DNA of 64,000 bases from Barthelona sp. PCE (lineage: Eukaryota; Metamonada: BaSk clade). Below, piece after piece: positions 17,801-25,642 of this stretch. Every line of letters begins with the position of its first letter. The stretch's first letter is position 1. Below the pieces are notes generated by a model. The model was not told the DNA's origin and searched no databases. It was given only the letters and a program-made list of their open reading frames with translations. Where the stretch lies: the NCBI GenBank assembly GCA_040285745.1, contig JAUFOR010000003.1, positions 62,001 to 126,000 on the forward strand, given 5' to 3'. The translations under genes and the position numbers were made by a program.

Positions 17801-20800
17801 CCTTACACTCATTGAATCAATATTCCGTAGCTCTCCTCTAGTAATTAACGCACTTCATCAGTACTCATTTTACCCGATTGTCTTGATGCTTGCATTCGAT
17901 AGCGATTACGGCGAGCAGGCCTGGCGTATAATCAAGCGCACTCACAAGGTGCACTTCCCACAGTCTGTATTTGCAGACATCCTTCCTTCTCCAATCCTCC
18001 TGCTCATCGACGAACTGTCACCGAAGGAGTTGTCTGAGTCCCTCAATCAGAACCTCGACACTGCAACATGCGTGTGGAACGATGCAATGCGCAGACGTCT
18101 TATTTCTCATCTCGGGTCTTCAATCCCTGAAGTTGAACGTCTTTCTTCCAATCCCGTGCCTTTTAATTATGTCCCCATCGCTCCACTGGAGTACCCCGAG
18201 CTCAAGAGCGAGTTATGTGCGCACTCCATCTTCCTTCGTCCCTTCGTGTCTGCCTCCAAAAAAATGCAGGTGTACGACACGGATAAGGTTTTGTGGGCAT
18301 GTTTTGATCTGCTAAAGACTCAGAAACAGCATACAGAGATCATCTGTAAGGCAATTCTGAAGCTTTACCAGCAATACTCCACAAAGGAAGAAGGCAGCGC
18401 TTTCATCAACATCACCGAGGAACAGTGGTCACTTATTTTCGGCGTGTACGGCACCGTGGAGGACAGCATTAGTGCGTCTATTCTATTCAGTATTATCTCT
18501 TACAACGGAACTAATATAAACAGCTTCATCAAGTACGGAGGTCTCGATTTTGTTTCGCTTACAATTGATAAGCCTTATTCACTGCCTGCGTTTGACTTGT
18601 TGGTAGATCTGTTAAAGATGAACACTGTGTTATCCGCCGCGTGCAAAGACATGCTTCTGGTCAACAAACTGTACGCTATTTTCATTCGTTTCGACGATAT
18701 CTTCTACAAGATGACGGAAATCATGCAGCTTATCGCCAGCAGTGCAGACTGCGCAGGCTTACTGATCGAAAACGGTATTGTGTTTGAGATCCTTGCAAAA
18801 ATCAAAGATCACAACTTTGAATCGCTTTACAAACTTTTGATGAAGATCCATGGTCACTCTTCCGTTGTTGACATCGCAGCGACAGTCATCCCGAAGCGCC
18901 TTGCTGAAACTATGGTTGATGACTTAATCACATTTAAGAAGCAGTTCTTGGAAGGCTGCTACATCTCTACACTCATTTGGACTGAGAAACAGATGAATTT
19001 ATTCGCCGAAAAGATTCCATTCGTCATCGACGGATCCATTGCAGGTATCGAATACACTTATATGGATGAGTTTGTTGTCGATGGCATTTTTGTACGACCC
19101 TTCATTAGCGATCCAGATACTCAGCTGCCCAATCCCATCAAGTTTATCAGTGGATGTCTTGAGCGTATTCTGGTTGATCCTGTATTTTCAAAGGCGCTAC
19201 TCAGTACTGTTGCTGTCTATCTTAGTCAGACTCAGGTTGAGGAGCTTGTTATTTCTGAGATGTCGAAGATTGTAGATGCAGCGCTCTGCGACAACGAGGA
19301 GATAAGTGAAAGCGCATGTCGCTTGCTACAGCTTATTCTCACAGAGAGCACAGAGCTTGAATGTATGATATTGAGTAATCTGAGTTTCCTATCGGCGGAC
19401 AAGAAGAAGGCCCTCATCAATCTCGCAGTCGATACATCCAACATTGTGTTCTTGCACCTATTTGCCCGTGAAGAATCTCTTTGTAAGTTGTATTACTCGC
19501 TTGGTGTCACTCTCGATCTTGCTGAATGGGGTCTTGGTATAGTATCGCAGCGTGCTGACGTTGCAGCTGTTGCGCTTGAGATGTTTGTGACTATGTGTGA
19601 CGACATCTGCGAGAGTATCTTCCCCGATGCACTTGGTGCTGTTCTTAAGAAGGAAGGTAGTGCAGTTCTTCTTTCAGACTTTAAGTCCCCTGTCTGTATG
19701 TGGACAACTCAGATGCTGGACGAGTTAAAGGCCTTTATCAGACGTGAACGCGAGGCGCACACCCCTGGAACAAAGTGGTCTCCCAAGGAGTTACCACATC
19801 TGGAGACGACAGCAATGGAAATTGGAGGGTTGTATGTCAACGAGTTTATCAGCTATCCTGAGTTTGCTATTGCAGAGTATCTGCCAAACATTGACGACGA
19901 GATCATCTCTCAGTTGAACTTGCGCACCTCCGATCCGGAGTTGCTCATTGATCTTCTGTCAAGGATGGTCAAATACCATTTCGACGACTACCCACTGCTG
20001 GGGTCATCAGTGTGTTTGTATTCGGTGTTTATCGCAGCAACAGACAAGATTCCTGGTGCTGATCGCCTCCGAGATCAGTTACGCAATCGCGACTTGTACT
20101 CCAAGGAGGTCATTGGATTTTTGGATAAAGTGGCTCAGGATATTGGTGCTACGCAGGACCAAGCAAAGATAGGACAGTACTGTCTTCATTTGTTCGAGTT
20201 CATTGATGTGTATGGAGCATGTTTCGGAGATAGTGAGATCGCACCAATTATTGTGGAGTTAACACGCACCAGTGATCCGGATCTGGTTGAATTTGTGGGT
20301 ATGGCGCTCGAGAAACTTGAGCAGAAGGCACCTGTTTTGCGAGATCTTCATGCGACGATGTACCCTGAAGATTTTACTGAAACAGCCGCTGCCCCAGTTG
20401 TTGAAGTTGTTGTCGAGCCAGAAGAGCCTGTTACTGAGGTTGGTCCTACACAGTTGACGGAACCCGTTCAACCAGAAGTTCAGCCAGAAGTTCAACCAGA
20501 AGTTCAGCCAGAAGTTCAACCAGAAGCTCAGCCAGAAGTTCAGCCTGTAACAGAAGAATCTGTTGAGACTGAACAACCTGTTCCAGCTGAACCTGTCGTT
20601 GAGCCCAAGACAGAATCTTTGGAGCTATCTCCTGATGTTCCAGTTGATGTTGTTGAAACCCCTCGTGTAGAACCTGAACCAGTTGAAGAGCAACAAGAAC
20701 CCGCCAAAGTAACAAACACATCAGAAGAGAAGGTGATGTTGGAGGAAGAATTTAACATTCGACCTGAAAGTCAAGAAACAGATTTAGAACGAATTTACTA

Positions 20801-21068
20801 TCAAAATAAGGCTGAAAAAATGGAACAACGTCCCATCTCTATTCCTCTTGATAAAGACCCTCAATTTGGAGGTAAGAGAAAGCCTTATGTTGAAGTGAGT
20901 CATACAGAACCCACAACACCGTTGACCAAACAACCTTCTGTTGAGATAAACACAAACATATCAGTGGATGATGAACCTCAATTGTCTTTGGAATTAAGTC
21001 CTGATGCTTCTAAAACAACAATAAGCGATGAGATTACTTTTGATGTTCATATTTCTACAAAAGAGTAA
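14895..21068 (+). CDS. RME-8/DNAJC13 homologue with a degenerate J-domain
   Basis: A 2057-residue ARM/HEAT-like protein. The N-terminus resembles the PH-like region of RME-8. Four IWN-type repeats are visible: MVWNTDI (about 672), CVWNDAMRRRL (about 1058), LIWTEKQM (about 1360) and CMWTTQM (about 1600). Around them the order of conserved blocks follows human DNAJC13, an endosomal protein that recruits Hsc70 to retromer/WASH coats. The J-domain should follow the second repeat. There the sequence KAILKLYQQYSTKEEG aligns with the helix II/HPD region, but HPD is replaced by S1162-T1163-K1164. The GYF-like domain is also not found. The last 200 residues are Pro/Glu/Val-rich with a QPEV repeat. No intron interrupts this 6.2-kb frame. 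Confidence 0.82.
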   Translation: MRYVVYQQHLFSSVPIILELFETSSLVLLSNDAIRSFVKDDVTNIEAHRSKKDTFSVRLKRSNHTFKIDPDLRSHLLSELNFFAGTSPTHTAEVQTHINEQPEGRNRVHLHSMCLEIKLLEKRFFLDDIVDLIRDEHSTRLRLVLKRDIVTFGFSEKTVRDEFFQKLTEACTAIGHTVEKTVLEEDKVEIISVTDLRELQHSFYTYATKGKTLRLFPDEIVYKANNESVVYIPFDAINHIVYDHSSLEINYGVNQMLDCIFSDDQLCEKCLVLILEKKAVPLYSIAPEKTVFVHGVLNTKYVETLLNNLPESSERLFAVLSEVNSGIMDFVPREGCSAVMTGIRDLIPKIIGLNARTDLTEAQRKDLHCCTGCLEQLSAIVIKGLHEKGGHLARTISRDSIATRTFIDSILSLISVADRAPVIVCQALSILTNMLNSDVSKVMRVGQALRNILNSQEIFTLLYECFSEKHETKSPLVMDAVFQLVCGISATEHVALLEPGALEVHQLKSFRTRMSVLLQFTQQILPHVLETMVFRTYEAMPLSSLRLFRHMFLSARDELRVSLCGKVLNSGAFLGILQTILNPGIVNNERQHLAGSIMQFICSTDERVFLCLTRVLPKSMNTLLLRGHYDAISDADLSRFIARHYAEVKKRKYPLLPFPKWWASINSDIYTNTMVWNTDIKGDIMKAIDSDVEMLFKARVVDENTLWNFHDFSVGDLRIPNLKQLCPVGGYYLSVLQKNGIQKLKNPGILLDALFWPLFEQHQSNYRILVLYITLALLEHYDDLSASFSIARTSHLVRLFASDLLENPMSLYLLKIFKHLLKSTDVCVEFVRAGALDPLFKVIMLLHSADQRKSLRNIQTVADEAAEMDDENVVNLSGEVWNLAHLVPPKDVQVEFAIKMESVDAACIKDVKFDAGILALECIQLLCSIDEYTNVAPSSFAQQVLTHPYFMSRLVQLLYTSHTTVIHTVLTLIESIFRSSPLVINALHQYSFYPIVLMLAFDSDYGEQAWRIIKRTHKVHFPQSVFADILPSPILLLIDELSPKELSESLNQNLDTATCVWNDAMRRRLISHLGSSIPEVERLSSNPVPFNYVPIAPLEYPELKSELCAHSIFLRPFVSASKKMQVYDTDKVLWACFDLLKTQKQHTEIICKAILKLYQQYSTKEEGSAFINITEEQWSLIFGVYGTVEDSISASILFSIISYNGTNINSFIKYGGLDFVSLTIDKPYSLPAFDLLVDLLKMNTVLSAACKDMLLVNKLYAIFIRFDDIFYKMTEIMQLIASSADCAGLLIENGIVFEILAKIKDHNFESLYKLLMKIHGHSSVVDIAATVIPKRLAETMVDDLITFKKQFLEGCYISTLIWTEKQMNLFAEKIPFVIDGSIAGIEYTYMDEFVVDGIFVRPFISDPDTQLPNPIKFISGCLERILVDPVFSKALLSTVAVYLSQTQVEELVISEMSKIVDAALCDNEEISESACRLLQLILTESTELECMILSNLSFLSADKKKALINLAVDTSNIVFLHLFAREESLCKLYYSLGVTLDLAEWGLGIVSQRADVAAVALEMFVTMCDDICESIFPDALGAVLKKEGSAVLLSDFKSPVCMWTTQMLDELKAFIRREREAHTPGTKWSPKELPHLETTAMEIGGLYVNEFISYPEFAIAEYLPNIDDEIISQLNLRTSDPELLIDLLSRMVKYHFDDYPLLGSSVCLYSVFIAATDKIPGADRLRDQLRNRDLYSKEVIGFLDKVAQDIGATQDQAKIGQYCLHLFEFIDVYGACFGDSEIAPIIVELTRTSDPDLVEFVGMALEKLEQKAPVLRDLHATMYPEDFTETAAAPVVEVVVEPEEPVTEVGPTQLTEPVQPEVQPEVQPEVQPEVQPEAQPEVQPVTEESVETEQPVPAEPVVEPKTESLELSPDVPVDVVETPRVEPEPVEEQQEPAKVTNTSEEKVMLEEEFNIRPESQETDLERIYYQNKAEKMEQRPISIPLDKDPQFGGKRKPYVEVSHTEPTTPLTKQPSVEINTNISVDDEPQLSLELSPDASKTTISDEITFDVHISTKE
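20467..20546 (+). repeat. In-frame tandem repeat encoding QPEV units
   Basis: A 12-nt unit (CA[AG]CCAGAAGTT) is repeated about six times with CAA/CAG alternation, giving QPEVQPEV and so on in the disordered tail of the RME-8 homologue. The copies are almost identical at the DNA level, so this tract probably varies in length between strains. Confidence 0.85.
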
Positions 21069-21075
21069 ATTGTAA

Positions 21076-21738
21076 TTAAGTTTCATTTGTGAAATGACCT
21101 AATAAAATATTTGAATTTTTAAAAACTGGGGTTGGACATATTTTTTTAACTTTTTTTAACTTTTTAACAAATTTTCCTCTTGAATTAATAACATATTCAT
21201 TATATTTCCTTTGTTTTTCATCGAATTTCTCCAAAAATTCTTTACGAGTTGCATCAAAAGACTCTATAAAATTATTATACTCTTGCAATTCTTCATTTGT
21301 TTTACGATCACACACTTCAAATAAAAAACTATGGTGAGATGCTTGTATGTTAAGATTTTGTACTTCTAACTCAAGATTAAGTGAATGATACAACTTCTTT
21401 GTTTTCTTCCTTAAACCTTCTACACGATCCATTAGCTTTGTTGAATATACAGAATTTTTTAACAGCTTTAGAAATTTCTCATCCTGCGCAACGACTTGTC
21501 CTCGCTTAATACTCTTTGCAAGTAAATCTGTTTTGGGAACAAGTGGTGCGCTTATTACATCATCAATGAGCTGTACAGATTCCATTGTCTGTGGTGTTTT
21601 TGCCTCCTGGTACTGCTGAAACATTGGGGATAGTAAGGGAGACTTGCTTGATTGTTCAGGTAAGAATTCAACTGAGAGATTGACATCTAGTTGACTAATT
21701 TGTGCATGTTTGTTCTCTAAATCTGTTGCTTTTGACAT
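21076..21738 (-). CDS. Coiled-coil protein of unknown function
   Basis: A 220-residue protein, Lys/Glu/Gln-rich, with a likely disordered N-terminal 90 residues and a long helical coiled-coil region (about 95-200). It has two cysteines, no membrane segment and no known domain. The stop lies 7 nt from the stop of the RME-8 homologue on the opposite strand, so the two 3' UTRs must overlap. Confidence 0.75.
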   Translation of the reverse strand: MSKATDLENKHAQISQLDVNLSVEFLPEQSSKSPLLSPMFQQYQEAKTPQTMESVQLIDDVISAPLVPKTDLLAKSIKRGQVVAQDEKFLKLLKNSVYSTKLMDRVEGLRKKTKKLYHSLNLELEVQNLNIQASHHSFLFEVCDRKTNEELQEYNNFIESFDATRKEFLEKFDEKQRKYNEYVINSRGKFVKKLKKVKKICPTPVFKNSNILLGHFTNET

Positions 21739-21937
21739 ACTATGTGGTTACTTAAGCCCATATACAAAAGGTATATGTGAATGGAAGGATATTTGAGAAT
21801 ACACTTCCTTTAAATTTTTGTGTGTTTAAGGCTAGTTAGGGGATTTCAATAAGGAAAAATAGCTATAACAACCTACAACTAACAGTTAACTGTTGTATTT
21901 AACTTTACTTTTTTCGTGTTGCAAACAAGTTTTTATT

Positions 21938-22333
21938 ATGCCTCTTGACCATAACATGGATGTTTACGGATTAGATTTTGCCAAACAAGTAGTTGAGGCC
22001 TTTTTGGCACAGTATAAATTGCCTACAGGAGAAAATTCCTTTCATTGCAGTTGGTGGAGCAAATATACACACAGAGACTATTGTGGAACAGGTATAATGC
22101 TTTTAGACAATTTAGATATGGCTATCTGTGAGATATATGATGGATATCCTTCCACCGTTTTATTTCAGGCACCCAAGGAAGATTTTATTGAGTTTTTATC
22201 CTTGCAAACGGACCATACCATGTCTAGATCGGACCCGACTAGTCCACTTTATTGTGAAACAGCATGGATGCGTAACAATCAAACAATAGAAAAAGCATTT
22301 CTTCAAACTTTGATAGAAGGTCAAAAAAAATAA
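21938..22333 (+). CDS. Small protein of unknown family, tandem paralogue A
   Basis: A 131-residue protein. It shares a clear framework with the next gene: YG-[LI]-[DE]-FA-x-QVVE-x-FL, then a W-S/Y-x-HR-[DE]-YCG-x-G block, then PK-x-[DE]-FIEFLS-x-Q-[ST]-D-x-TMS. The two proteins are clearly duplicates but well diverged. The motif HRDYCGTG, with a conserved His, Arg and Cys, could be a binding site. No signal peptide or membrane helix. The start at 21938 (MPLDHNMDVYG) is the only ATG near the conserved region. I do not recognise the family. Confidence 0.75.
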   Translation: MPLDHNMDVYGLDFAKQVVEAFLAQYKLPTGENSFHCSWWSKYTHRDYCGTGIMLLDNLDMAICEIYDGYPSTVLFQAPKEDFIEFLSLQTDHTMSRSDPTSPLYCETAWMRNNQTIEKAFLQTLIEGQKK

Positions 22334-22586
22334 CTCAATTGTAAACATGTATGATTCATCTGAAATATTATACAAGAAAATTAGCTGAATTAAATGGAGT
22401 AGAAAAAATTGTTTATGGAGGTTATGCATAACAAGTTTTTTTTACTCTTCTATACTTATAAATGAAGTTTTTTCCGGAATAAATGTGTATGATTCAGCTG
22501 TTCACGTTTCTAAAGTGAAAGGTGAGTGTTTGCTTTTTTTTTGACCCTTCACATTTTTAAATTTTTTAAAATCAAGATTTGCTGAA

Positions 22587-22946
22587 ATGTCAAGATACAA
22601 CAAAGAACATTATGGGATTGAATTCGCTACACAAGTGGTTGAACATTTTTTATCACTCGATGTGTCTGAGTGGAGCCCTTATGCCCACAGAGAGTACTGC
22701 GGTTGTGGATTAGTTAAGAAGCCCTACGGAAACATTGGTATTTCTAATTTCCTTGATGCCCGTTCATTTAGAACATTTGTTGAGCTTCCTAAACATGAGT
22801 TCATTGAGTTTTTGAGCAAACAGAGTGATGATACTATGTCCTTAACTGTTGTAGGAAACGCACTGTACAACTCTGACAAATTTGAGCAGGGTAATCAAGT
22901 TTTGAATCGTCAACTGCTTGATCAGTTCGTTAACAGCACCTCCTAA
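22587..22946 (+). CDS. Small protein of unknown family, tandem paralogue B
   Basis: A 119-residue paralogue of the preceding gene, 253 bp downstream on the same strand. It keeps the FATQVVEHFL helix, the HREYCGCG motif and the PKHEFIEFLSKQSDDTMS block, but lacks about a dozen residues near position 35 where paralogue A has an insert. Tandem position, same strand and shared motifs indicate local duplication. Function unknown. Confidence 0.75.
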   Translation: MSRYNKEHYGIEFATQVVEHFLSLDVSEWSPYAHREYCGCGLVKKPYGNIGISNFLDARSFRTFVELPKHEFIEFLSKQSDDTMSLTVVGNALYNSDKFEQGNQVLNRQLLDQFVNSTS

Positions 22947-23307
22947 TTGAATAGATTTTAAAGAAGGTGTTTGTTAGAATTAGGTTTTTGTGATCTTTGT
23001 GTGTGCGTGTTTATTATCTCATTTTAATACAGTAAACCCATTTGATATATATGTATCGGTTGTGATTGACAACAAGAATCCTTTGTTAAAAGAAATTCAA
23101 AAACTATTTAATTCTATCTAACCACTAGCATAAAATCAATGGAAAGCGGTTCCTATCGATCTAATAGTGTATTAACAGTACCTTTTGTCCTAAAAAAGCT
23201 AATGTTGATAGTTTCAATGTATTATTGTTCATTAAAATGACAAGACCACAATTTAGAGGACTAAAACCAACATATTACGAATATTATTCCCTCAAGCTAA
23301 CTCTGAA
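22947..23307. other. Intergenic region upstream of dihydrolipoamide dehydrogenase
   Basis: AT-rich spacer. It contains a 27-codon ATG-to-stop frame at 23237-23320 (MTRPQFRGLKP...) that overlaps the first possible start of the next gene and ends before its second one. Nothing else is recognised. Confidence 0.4.
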
Positions 23308-24765
23308 ATGGAAGTCATAAGTTTCATCATTGTTTTATCATATATACTTTCTATCATGTCGAAATCAGTATTAACAGTGATCGGTGGTGGGCCAGGGGGT
23401 TACGTGGCCGCACTGAGGGCAGCACAACTGGGATTTGACGTTAAGATAGTTGAAAAGCGTCCTACTTGGGGTGGTACTTGTTTAAACGAGGGTTGTATTC
23501 CTTCCAAGTCTTTGTTACACTCTTCCCACATATATGAAGATGCCACAAAGCACGGAAAGAATCATGGATTGTTTGTTTCTGATGCTCGTATGGATATTCC
23601 AATAATGCACAAACAGAAGAACACAGCTATTAATCAGCTGTCGACTGGTATTGAAATGCTCCTAAAGAAGGCAGGTGTTGAGTTTTACCATGCAAAAGGT
23701 GAATTTTTGGACAAAACTGGAAAGAATATTGGTATTGTTGATGAAAACGGCAACTCTAGCGTCTTAAAGACAGATAAGACCATCATAGCGACGGGTAGTG
23801 ATGCTAATACATTGCGTGGTATCCCTGTTGACGAGAAAGTTATTGTTACAAATAAGGGTGCGTTAGAGCTCAAAAAAGTTCCTCAAAGACTTCTAGTTGT
23901 TGGCGCTGGTGTCATAGGTCTTGAGCTAGGCTCAGTTTGGCGTCGCCTAGGAGCAAAAGTTGACGTTGTTGAATACCTTCCACGCATCACTCCTGGTATG
24001 GATTTGGAACTGAGCAAACAGCTGCAAAAATACCTCAAACGCCAGGGTATGAAATTTAAGCTGGGTACCAAGTTGTCTTCAGCTGATATTGATGTCGATG
24101 TCGCTCACTGTGTGCTTGAGAATGTCAAGTCGGGTAAACAGGAGGCAAAGACATACGACTGTGTTTTACTCGCTATTGGTCGCCATCCATTCACAAAGGG
24201 GCTTGGTGTTGAGACTGTGGGAGTGGAAATGGATAAGTGGGGTACCGTTCTTGTTGATAACGATTATCAAACTAATGTAGATGGTGTATACGCCATTGGT
24301 GATGTCATACCGGGTCCGATGCTCGCTCACAAGGCTGAAGACGAGGGCATGGTGTGTGTTGAGCGCATTTCAGGCATGAACAGCCACGTCAACTATGATG
24401 CTATTCCCAACATCATTTACACTCAGCCGGAATTTGCAGGTATTGGAAAGACAGAGGAGGAGCTTGTAGAGGAAGGCGTTGCGTTCAAGAAGGGCACATT
24501 CCTTATGAAGGCGAACAGTCGTGCCAAAGCCGTTAACCAACAAGATGGTATGATTAAGGTACTCTCCAGTGACGATGATCGTATTTTAGGATGCCATTTC
24601 CTGTCCACAAATGCAAGCGAGGCTGTTGCGGAAGCTGGGTTAGCTGTGCACCATAAGATGTCATTGAACGATGTCATTCACACTTGTCATGGTCATCCCA
24701 CCTTTAGTGAGGCTTTTAGGGAGGCAGTTATGGATATCAAAGGCGAAGCCATTCACAAATTGTAA
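23308..24765 (+). CDS. Dihydrolipoamide dehydrogenase (L-protein)
   Basis: A complete pyridine-nucleotide disulfide oxidoreductase. The FAD motif is TVIGGGPGGYVAA, the redox disulfide is in GGTCLNEGCIPSK, the NAD motif is VVGAGVIGLELGSVW, YAIGDV follows, and the C-terminal catalytic pair is in HGHPTFSEAFREA. It reoxidises lipoyl groups of glycine cleavage or 2-oxoacid dehydrogenase complexes. In anaerobic protists the usual partner is the glycine cleavage system of hydrogenosome-like organelles. The frame opens at 23308, adding 16 hydrophobic residues; the ATG at 23356 (MSKSVLTVIGG) begins just before the Rossmann fold. Which start is used decides whether there is a targeting peptide. Confidence 0.95.
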   Translation: MEVISFIIVLSYILSIMSKSVLTVIGGGPGGYVAALRAAQLGFDVKIVEKRPTWGGTCLNEGCIPSKSLLHSSHIYEDATKHGKNHGLFVSDARMDIPIMHKQKNTAINQLSTGIEMLLKKAGVEFYHAKGEFLDKTGKNIGIVDENGNSSVLKTDKTIIATGSDANTLRGIPVDEKVIVTNKGALELKKVPQRLLVVGAGVIGLELGSVWRRLGAKVDVVEYLPRITPGMDLELSKQLQKYLKRQGMKFKLGTKLSSADIDVDVAHCVLENVKSGKQEAKTYDCVLLAIGRHPFTKGLGVETVGVEMDKWGTVLVDNDYQTNVDGVYAIGDVIPGPMLAHKAEDEGMVCVERISGMNSHVNYDAIPNIIYTQPEFAGIGKTEEELVEEGVAFKKGTFLMKANSRAKAVNQQDGMIKVLSSDDDRILGCHFLSTNASEAVAEAGLAVHHKMSLNDVIHTCHGHPTFSEAFREAVMDIKGEAIHKL

Positions 24766-24833
24766 GTTACAGTAAAGATCCCTATTTAAACACGAACTCG
24801 AACAAAATGTGTTTTCCATTTTATTACTGATTT

Positions 24834-25331
24834 ATGATACCGAATAAGGTTAAGGCATCCGAGCATCTAGTTGACATACCATGTGAGGTAAATTCTTCAC
24901 CAATGGGGCAACTATTCATGTCAATAGATTTGCGGTTAACCTGCATCATCTTTTTCATATCATTGTGTACTTTGATACACGCACACATTAACAAAACAAG
25001 GTGGTACGGGGTGATTTTATGTACTGGGGTCTGCCTACTAAATTTTTTGAGATTGTTCATAGGATATAAAGCTAATCTTGGTGAATCATTGTTTATACTT
25101 GGTGTATTTATGATTTTTACCGTGTTTCCCGTTCTCCCTTTATGTATTGTAATATTTCCCCTGTCTCAATGGAATTATCCCTTAATTTATATTTCTTCCT
25201 TTACTTTGGGTGCAATAATGATTATCGAGTTGCTGATATCTGTGCTTACAGCGAGTAGAATTGCGTCATTCCATAGCCAACGCTATTTGCTTTTTATGGC
25301 TGCTCTCGAAAAGAAGGATAAAATTGAGTAA
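24834..25331 (+). CDS. TMEM17-like ciliary transition-zone membrane protein
   Basis: A 165-residue protein with four hydrophobic helices (about 30-48, 55-72, 82-107 and 113-138). The segment LRLFIGYKANLGESL between helices 2 and 3 matches the hallmark IRLYLGYLGNL of TMEM17 and IRLFFGTKGNL of TMEM216. These proteins belong to the MKS/B9 complex of the ciliary transition zone. It therefore indicates a flagellated cell. No signal peptide; the N-terminal 25 residues are cytosolic-type. Confidence 0.75.
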   Translation: MIPNKVKASEHLVDIPCEVNSSPMGQLFMSIDLRLTCIIFFISLCTLIHAHINKTRWYGVILCTGVCLLNFLRLFIGYKANLGESLFILGVFMIFTVFPVLPLCIVIFPLSQWNYPLIYISSFTLGAIMIIELLISVLTASRIASFHSQRYLLFMAALEKKDKIE

Positions 25332-25642
25332 TTGTAGCTGAATATTTCTTCAATGATTCCGCTTTTGTTGATATTAATTGGAACATATTTTATGGGAGAA
25401 ATGATCTATTTCGCAGTTCAAAGATAACCTTGCATATGGTTTTGAGGAGCTAAAAAAGCAGCGTAATCAGTAGTGTAAAATCTAATGCTAAATCAAAGAG
25501 TTTGACGTTCTGGAACATCTAACAATCTGCTGCATACAATGTCATACAAGTTTATACCAAATTAACGTTTGAATTACAGTCTATTAATAAATAGCCCAAC
25601 CTTCATTGTTAAACGTTATTCAACCATTTCCATTTCACAACA
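25332..25642. other. Intergenic region upstream of the PDI gene
   Basis: AT-rich 311-bp spacer between two plus-strand genes. No open frame of note and no RNA gene seen. Confidence 0.45.

Noticed and set aside
21765-21890. GGTATATG ... CTAACAG upstream of paralogue A as a 5' UTR intron
   Set aside because: The acceptor is incomplete and the donor is not GTATG-[GTC] in the same context as the others. It is not needed for the coding frame.
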